Part shown: positions 21,808 through 26,389 of the stretch, in pieces
How positions within the stretch are numbered: position 1 is the stretch's first letter
How the letters are laid out: every line of letters begins with the position of its first letter
Source of the DNA: Prevotella sp. UBA3675
GTDB lineage: Bacteria > Bacteroidota > Bacteroidia > Bacteroidales > Bacteroidaceae
Reading direction: 5' to 3'
Length of the DNA: 26,389 nt
NCBI GenBank assembly: GCA_002372235.1
Contig: DFJI01000020.1
Span: 1-26,389 of the forward strand
Notes under the pieces: model-generated
What the model was told of the DNA's origin: nothing
The model's database searches: none
What the model saw: the letters and a program-made list of their open reading frames with translations, nothing else
Made by a program: the position numbers and the translations under genes

Positions 21808-22038
21808 ATGGCAAATACAGCATCAATACCCGCAGAGGGCCAGCTCTTGGTCAACATCGAAGACATGTCACTGTTGAAGGACATCAAAAAAGCTATTAGT
21901 ATGATCAAGGGCGTTGGGAAAATCACTATGCCACGCCGCCGCATGACTTCATACGAGCGTTCGCTGCGCGACCTCGACGAAGGACGTGTGTATGAGGCTA
22001 AAGACGTAGATGATCTCTTTAAGCAGTGCTTAGGATGA
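21808..22038 (+). CDS. Antitoxin-like small protein of a YafQ-type toxin-antitoxin pair
   Basis: The 76-residue protein has a predicted helical N-terminal half (LLVNIEDMSLLKDIKKAISM), a basic patch (KITMPRRRM), and a Glu/Asp-rich C-terminus (SYERSLRDLDEGRVYEAKDV, then DDLFKQCLG). This matches Bacteroidetes antitoxins encoded just before RelE/YafQ-family mRNA interferases. The stop codon overlaps the start codon of the next ORF (ATGA at 22035-22038), the usual arrangement for such pairs. Antitoxins of this type bind their own promoter, so the upstream elements may be its operators. The toxin partner here is broken, so the protein may be an orphan. The family call rests on sequence resemblance and context, without a search. 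Confidence 0.65.
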   Translation: MANTASIPAEGQLLVNIEDMSLLKDIKKAISMIKGVGKITMPRRRMTSYERSLRDLDEGRVYEAKDVDDLFKQCLG

Positions 22039-22151
22039 GTAACACGAAGTACACCATCCGTTTTACTGGAGAATTCAAACGCCAGATGAAACTCTGTGAG
22101 CGTCGCGGCTATGATATGGAGCTGCTTCGCACCGCATCGCAAAGTTTGTAA
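22035..22151 (+). pseudogene. Truncated YafQ/RelE-type toxin
   Basis: The ORF starts with ATG overlapping the antitoxin stop and reads MSNTKYTIRFTGEFKRQMKL, then CERRGYDMELLRTASQSL and stop, 38 residues in all. This is the N-terminal strand and first helices of a YafQ-like RNase (usual length ~90). The C-terminal catalytic half with its His/Tyr/Phe residues is missing. A KilA-N fragment begins 13 bases after the stop, so the end was probably lost in a deletion or insertion there. It should not be an active toxin. Confidence 0.6.
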
Positions 22152-22164
22152 TATAGCAGACAAT

Positions 22165-22545
22165 ATGGCAAAGATAACAGTACAGAACACGCAGATAACG
22201 GTCATAAAGCAGAATGAAGATGACTATATCAGCCTGACAGACATGTTGAAGGCTAAAGATGGTGAGTTCTTTTTTTCTAACTGGCTGCGCAATCGCAATA
22301 CCATTGAGTTCCTTGGAATATGGGAGCGGTTGATGAATCCGAATTTTAATTGTGCCGAATTCGACATAATTAAATCTCAGGCCGGACTGAATCGTTTCCG
22401 TCTCAGTGCAAAAGAATGGACGGAGAAAACCAATGCCATAGGAATCATCTCGAAGGCTGGACGTTATGGCGGCACATACGCCCACAAAAACATTGCCTCT
22501 CGTTCGAGGCTCTCAGTCGCATCTATTCCGTCAAGGACCTCTTGA
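22165..22545 (+). pseudogene. Truncated KilA-N domain protein
   Basis: The first ~110 of 126 residues match the KilA-N DNA-binding domain found in phage antirepressor-like proteins: DDYISLTDML, FFFSNWLRNRNTIEFLGIWE, EFDIIKSQAGLNRFRLSAKE, NAIGIISKAGRYGGTYAHKN. Complete Bacteroidetes members go on with a segment like IAFEFASWISPEFKLYL and reach 250-280 residues. Here the sequence departs from the family right after YAHKNIA and stops 18 residues later. In a neighbouring frame the bases after the break read FEALSRIYSVKDLLKI and stop, perhaps the tail of another gene. The fragment therefore looks like the 5' part of a gene joined to foreign sequence. It follows the truncated toxin by 13 bases. Confidence 0.65.
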
Positions 22546-22563
22546 AAATCTAATCACCCAATT

Positions 22564-22571
22564 CCCCCCCC
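22564..22571 (+). other. C8 homopolymer directly before a start codon
   Basis: Eight consecutive C's abut the ATG at 22572, in the place of a ribosome binding site. Such tracts can change length by slippage and alter translation. Nothing further can be shown from one sequence. Confidence 0.4.
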
Positions 22572-24344
22572 ATGCCTCCTCTCACCTACATACACACTTC
22601 TGAGGCTGCCCGCTCGACGGCGCGTGGCAGGGTTGTAGGCGGTAGGCGAAATCATTCAATCATTCTCACGCTCCTGTCCTTTCTGTTTGCAACACTTCCG
22701 AATGTTGCCCAAAGGATAGACGCGTCAGCGGGAATGCGACCATGCCCAATGGTCAAGATGCAGGTGGAACGGCTGCCCGATCTGAACATCCCTCGCCTCG
22801 GCCACACGGTATTCTGCATAGGTGGCGAGGTGGTGGCGGCTGGCGGACACACCACGAACTTCGTGCCTACACAGACGGCAGAATACTACCGCAACGGCAA
22901 GTGGCATCTCATGCAGATAGCCTATCCCCACGACCAGGGCTTGGCGGCTTTTACTGGCCAAGGGAAGGTGTTGCTTGCTGGTGGACACGAGAAAGAGTTG
23001 GGCATCGGACAGACCTTTACCATTGAGCTTTACGACCCCGCCACACACAGTTTCAAAGGCTACGGATGCCTGGACAAGAAGCGGTGTTTCGCGGGTGCGT
23101 TGCCCTTGGACAGCGGGCGTATCGTCATCAGCGGCAACTGGTATCATGACGATTGTATCGAACTGTATGACGGCAGCCGCCAGTGCAAATTCGTGAAGCC
23201 CGTGGCGCAGCACCGTTCATATCCATACATCATCCGCACGGCAAAGGACAATGCCATCATATTCGGTGCCCGCGACATTCATGCCGAAGACTTCGATACC
23301 ATCATCATCGACCGTTTGAAGGGCGAGCCTTTCACCATTTCCCTGTTTGAGACATGGCGACCTGTATGTCCTCTTTCGAGTTTTCACAGTGCATGCTTCA
23401 TCGGCAATGAGGCAAAAGGCGACTACACCAGCCTGATACCAGTAACTCAAGACGATAGCCTCATAGCCATAGCACAGGTGCAGGGCGAAGACTTCTCGCT
23501 ACTGCCTACCACCTGTCCCATCCCCATGAGCAGCCAGTGGGGACGTATCTGTTGGTATGCACCCATCCTTGCCGACAGGAACCTGGGCAGAGCATACATC
23601 ATGGGCTATGGCGAGAACTATCCCGAAGACACGGGCGACCACCGCTTCTACGTTGCCGCCATCGACTATCTCTCAACTCCCTCTCCCGTCACCTTATATT
23701 ATAGCGAACCCGTGGACAGCGCGGGGCGCTACCAACCCGTGCTGACCGACAGCGGTGACCTGATGGTGGTAGGTGGCATCCTTCAACAAAACAACAATTA
23801 CGATCCAGCGTCCACCGTGTTTCTGCTCCACGTCGGTACGGAGTTATCGGCTCCTGCTCAGAGCCGACAGTCGCTGTCGTGGCTGTGGCTTGTCCTCGCA
23901 TCGCTGCTACTTGTCGCCATCACCGTCACAACCATTCTACTACTACGACGCCAGAAGTCCGCACCTGCGAATGATACAGCACAACCAGAAGACAGCGATG
24001 CCACTGCTGCTGATGCAGCTCTCATAGAGCGCATCTGCCGCTACATGGAAGAGCAACAGCCCTACCTCAGTAGCGAGCTGAAGGTGCAGGACGTGGCCGA
24101 CGCGCTGGGCAGCAACCGCACCTACGTCTCCAACTGCATCCGCAGCCAGCGCGGCTGTTCGTTCTCGCAGTTTGTCAACACCTACCGCATCAAGTACGCC
24201 CAGCAACTGCTGCGCCAGCATCCCGACAAGAAAATCACAGAGGTGAGCACCGCCTCAGGGTTCTCCACTGAAATGTCGTTCTTCCGAACCTTCAAGGCCG
24301 TCACGGGTCTGCCCCCCTCGGAATGGAAGGAAAAGCAGCAATAA
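22572..24344 (+). CDS. Membrane-anchored propeller-AraC one-component regulator
   Basis: The 590-residue protein begins with a basic stretch and a hydrophobic signal (about 29-46, ILTLLSFLFATLPNVAQ). Residues ~65-425 contain kelch-like blades (RLGHTVFCIGGEVVAAGGHT, GKVLLAGGHE, GRIVISGNW, GDLMVVGGIL), forming a beta-propeller that should face the periplasm. A single membrane span lies at ~435-458 (LVLASLLLVAITVTTILLL), followed by RRQK. After an acidic linker a full AraC-type DNA-binding domain occupies ~495-588 (LKVQDVADALGSNRTYVSNC; VSTASGFSTEMSFFRTFKAV). There is no kinase, phospho-acceptor or receiver domain, unlike hybrid two-component regulators, so signal and DNA contact lie in one membrane protein. 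The likely target is nearby, such as the C10 protease gene downstream. No promoter is clear in front of it. Confidence 0.85.
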   Translation: MPPLTYIHTSEAARSTARGRVVGGRRNHSIILTLLSFLFATLPNVAQRIDASAGMRPCPMVKMQVERLPDLNIPRLGHTVFCIGGEVVAAGGHTTNFVPTQTAEYYRNGKWHLMQIAYPHDQGLAAFTGQGKVLLAGGHEKELGIGQTFTIELYDPATHSFKGYGCLDKKRCFAGALPLDSGRIVISGNWYHDDCIELYDGSRQCKFVKPVAQHRSYPYIIRTAKDNAIIFGARDIHAEDFDTIIIDRLKGEPFTISLFETWRPVCPLSSFHSACFIGNEAKGDYTSLIPVTQDDSLIAIAQVQGEDFSLLPTTCPIPMSSQWGRICWYAPILADRNLGRAYIMGYGENYPEDTGDHRFYVAAIDYLSTPSPVTLYYSEPVDSAGRYQPVLTDSGDLMVVGGILQQNNNYDPASTVFLLHVGTELSAPAQSRQSLSWLWLVLASLLLVAITVTTILLLRRQKSAPANDTAQPEDSDATAADAALIERICRYMEEQQPYLSSELKVQDVADALGSNRTYVSNCIRSQRGCSFSQFVNTYRIKYAQQLLRQHPDKKITEVSTASGFSTEMSFFRTFKAVTGLPPSEWKEKQQ

Positions 24345-24347
24345 AAC

Positions 24348-24389
24348 ACAAAATCGACTAACATATTCACAATTGTTAGTCGATTTTGT
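24348..24389 (+). terminator. Hairpin after the propeller-AraC gene
   Basis: Arms 24348-24363 and 24374-24389 are perfect over 16 bases (ACAAAATCGACTAACA) with a 10-base loop, starting 3 bases past the stop. The descending arm ends in TTTTGT and so carries its own short U-run. Confidence 0.7.
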
Positions 24390-24421
24390 AAATACGTTAG
24401 CCCATTCTCTTCTTTCTTTTC

Positions 24422-24429
24422 TATCTTTG
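24422..24429 (+). promoter_or_regulatory. -7 element upstream of the 36-residue ORF and C10 protease
   Basis: TATCTTTG is a perfect -7 box, with a TTAG about 21 bases upstream as a weak -33. Transcription would start near 24435, before the ATG at 24468, and continue into the protease gene. Confidence 0.6.
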
Positions 24430-24467
24430 CGCAAACACTTATTCATCCACGAATAAATTATAGCGCA

Positions 24468-24578
24468 ATGAAAGATTTGATTAAGAAAGCGCAGAACGAG
24501 TTTGCTCGTACTGTCGAACGTGAAAATCTTCGCTCGAAGAGCATGATTTTGAGTGTCTACTTTTTAATTATACCATAA
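24468..24578 (+). CDS. Small 36-residue ORF ahead of the C10 protease
   Basis: MKDLIKKAQNEFARTVEREN, then LRSKSMILSVYFLIIP and stop. The first 25 residues would form a strongly amphipathic, charged helix; the last 11 are hydrophobic. It starts ~33 bases after a consensus -7 element and ends 16 bases before the protease ATG, so it would lie on the same mRNA. No family is recognised. It could be a leader peptide, a small partner of the protease, or the surviving start of a longer gene cut off by rearrangement. Confidence 0.35.
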   Translation: MKDLIKKAQNEFARTVERENLRSKSMILSVYFLIIP

Positions 24579-24594
24579 TAAAATTACTTTAGTT

Positions 24595-26389
24595 ATGCAG
24601 AAGAAAATATTAGTACTATTCTTTGCTGTCTTGTCTGCTGCATCCGCGGCGGCACAGGTCGTGAGCGAAGAGACTGCGCGACAGATAGCAGCGCGCTTCG
24701 TTTCTTCTCCCTTGCCCGATGGTATGCGGCGCATGCCACAAGCCAAGACAAGCGACGTCAGTCTGGCGTGGAAATCGTTACTGAAAGGCGACGCGCCGGA
24801 AGTCTATGCATTCAACGTCGCGGGTGGTGGCTTCGTCATCGTTTCGGGTGACGAAGGTACTCAGCAGGAAGTGCTCGGATGGTCCGACACGGGCGCATAC
24901 GACGACAACGTGATGCCCGACGGGCTCCGGTGGCTCGTTGGCGAGTATGCCCGCATGATTGCGGCTTATCGCGATAGCGAAGAGTATGGAAAGAACATGA
25001 GCCGCGTTTCACGAAAAGCTCCCGTCTCCGGCTACGGAAAGGTGGGACCGCTGCTTAGGACAACCTGGGATCAGGGCATTGACCGCTACGGGCACCAGAA
25101 TGCAGGCTGTGTGGCTACGGCGTTAGCGGGAATCATGAACTACCACCGCTGGCCGAAAACAGGATACGGCAGCCACACCAATGCCTGGGATGCAAACCAT
25201 AGCATCGACTTCACGCAGTCAACCTACGGGTGGGGTAATATGGAGTCTGACGACTACAACAAACAAAACGCAGCCCGCCAGAAACTGCTCTATGACGTTG
25301 GTTGTGCCGTCAACATGCACTACGACCAGGCAAACGGCAGCGAGGCTTATAGCGATAATGCCTACAAGGCGCTTGTCACGAATTTCGGCTACGACGAGGG
25401 CCGTATGAAACACGTGGGTGTTTTGCCGGATGCTACATTGCGCGAAGAGCTGCGCGCCGGCCGCCCGGTTTATTATGCAGGCCACGACACGATATATACC
25501 GATATATGGGCGTACGACCACTACATACGTGTTCCGCAACAGACAATTGGTCATGCTATGGTCATCGACGGCTACAATGACGAAGGTCTCTTCCACATCG
25601 ATTTCGGTTGGGACGGCTTATGCAACGGATATTTTTCTACGCGAGTAATCCGTCCCTATGGTGATGAGTACGACAAGCGTCACTCTTACGCTCCTTTCGG
25701 CGAGATGATATATGATATCGTTCGTCAGACGCGCGAGAAAGTTCTGGTTGACGGCGTATGGTACGACCTCGACGACGAGACCTCGATTGCCACGGTGGCG
25801 AGCAGCCTTACAGAGAGCTATTCCGGCGATGTGACCATTCCCCCGACTATTGACTATGACGGGAAGACCTACGCTGTCAATGGCCTGCGCCCCAAAGCAT
25901 TCAAGGGCTACATTGAGGACACCGTTGCCATCAGGTATCTCGACTTCAACGCACAGATTGAGGAACTGCCGCTTAACATCTTCGGCAAGAGCCTTGAGGG
26001 CATCGCCATTCGCGGCGGTATTACGAGCATCCCTGATTTCGCATTTTCCAACAACGACAGCCTTCACACCGTCATCCTCGGCGATAACGTGAAGAGCGTA
26101 GGGCAGTATGCGTTCAATAACTGCGACATCCACGAGCTCACGCTGGGTAACAGTCTTGAGACTATAAGCGAGCACGCCTTCAGCGGCGGCTCCTATGGGC
26201 GCACGCCCAAGAACCTCACAGCCCTTGAGCTGCCTGCCAGCCTTAGGGAGATTGGCGAGGAAGCCTTCTGGGGCAACGGTATCAAGAAGCTCACGCTGCC
26301 CGCTTGCGTGAAGTGCGGTCGTGGCGCCTTCGGGTCTTGCAGCAACCTGACCTCGCTGACCATCAGCGACGGCGTCACCGAGATTGCCG
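24595..26389 (+). CDS. C10 family cysteine protease with BspA-like leucine-rich repeats (3' end outside window)
   Basis: The frame is open for 598 codons to the window edge. A signal peptide (MQKKILVLFFAVLSAASAAA) is followed by a Spi-like prodomain (~22-145; VVSEETARQIAARFV, APEVYAFNVAGGGFVIVSGD). The streptopain-type C10 catalytic domain follows. Its nucleophile is Cys172 (NAGCVATALAGIMNYHRWP), the general base is His320 (IGHAMVIDGYND), and Trp339 lies in DFGWDG. From about residue 440, LRR_5 (BspA-like) repeats begin (LHTVILGDNVKSVGQYAF; LTLGNSLETISEHAF) and continue past the end. C10 proteases such as interpain A of Prevotella intermedia and streptopain are secreted and self-activated. 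The repeats should bind surfaces or host proteins. A C-terminal sorting domain may lie outside the window. Confidence 0.9.
   Translation, partial: MQKKILVLFFAVLSAASAAAQVVSEETARQIAARFVSSPLPDGMRRMPQAKTSDVSLAWKSLLKGDAPEVYAFNVAGGGFVIVSGDEGTQQEVLGWSDTGAYDDNVMPDGLRWLVGEYARMIAAYRDSEEYGKNMSRVSRKAPVSGYGKVGPLLRTTWDQGIDRYGHQNAGCVATALAGIMNYHRWPKTGYGSHTNAWDANHSIDFTQSTYGWGNMESDDYNKQNAARQKLLYDVGCAVNMHYDQANGSEAYSDNAYKALVTNFGYDEGRMKHVGVLPDATLREELRAGRPVYYAGHDTIYTDIWAYDHYIRVPQQTIGHAMVIDGYNDEGLFHIDFGWDGLCNGYFSTRVIRPYGDEYDKRHSYAPFGEMIYDIVRQTREKVLVDGVWYDLDDETSIATVASSLTESYSGDVTIPPTIDYDGKTYAVNGLRPKAFKGYIEDTVAIRYLDFNAQIEELPLNIFGKSLEGIAIRGGITSIPDFAFSNNDSLHTVILGDNVKSVGQYAFNNCDIHELTLGNSLETISEHAFSGGSYGRTPKNLTALELPASLREIGEEAFWGNGIKKLTLPACVKCGRGAFGSCSNLTSLTISDGVTEIA

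Noticed and set aside
22152..22571. Insertion sequence causing the toxin and KilA-N truncations
   Set aside because: No transposase fragment, terminal inverted repeats or target duplication could be found at the break points.

Overview
The window looks like a chromosomal segment of a Bacteroidales bacterium, most likely a Prevotella-type gut or oral species. Three things point there. Upstream regions carry the Bacteroidetes promoter form (TTG or TTTG, 19-20 bp, then TAnnTTTG) instead of a sigma70 -35/-10 pair. The protein families are typical of the group: DUF4294, DUF3737, a C10 protease with BspA-like leucine-rich repeats, a propeller-AraC membrane regulator, and a SufBCDS cluster. The lipoprotein signal is also of Bacteroidetes type. 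No rRNA, CRISPR array, complete insertion sequence or integrase is visible.

Left part (1-4900): the 3' end of an M19 dipeptidase; a possible 31-residue membrane peptide with its own promoter; a tRNA-Leu(CAA) with promoter and terminator; then a leftward group made of a histidine kinase, its NarL-type response regulator, a membrane protein and a DUF4878 lipoprotein. The kinase and regulator each have their own promoter. The two downstream genes may be co-transcribed with the regulator or be its targets.

Middle part (4900-21100): mostly housekeeping genes. manC makes GDP-mannose. A leftward greA-HIT pair follows. Upstream of it lies a leftward DUF4294, DUF3737, MalY/PatB C-S lyase group. Rightward genes then follow: preA (dihydropyrimidine dehydrogenase catalytic subunit with an extra N-terminal Cys cluster), a succinate/acetate CoA-transferase, the iron-sulfur assembly operon sufB-sufC-sufD-sufS, and argB. 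A long bidirectional terminator separates argB from the oppositely oriented cysS.

Right part (21100-26389): accessory DNA. A repeat-rich 700-bp intergenic region holds a promoter-terminator pair that could make a ~64-nt RNA, a 16-bp perfect hairpin, and seven units of a degenerate repeat at exactly 22-bp spacing. Next are an antitoxin-like gene, a toxin truncated to 38 residues and a truncated KilA-N protein, which together look like a decayed toxin-antitoxin and phage-type locus. They are followed by a 590-residue membrane-anchored regulator (extracellular propeller, one membrane segment, cytoplasmic AraC domain). Last come a 36-residue ORF and a secreted C10 cysteine protease with LRR_5 repeats that runs off the window.

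The most unusual DNA-level signals are two phased repeat arrays: three palindromes at exactly 21-bp spacing beside the DUF4294 promoter (10128-10186), and the 22-bp array at 21576-21729. Both look like multi-site binding platforms rather than coding or CRISPR sequence.
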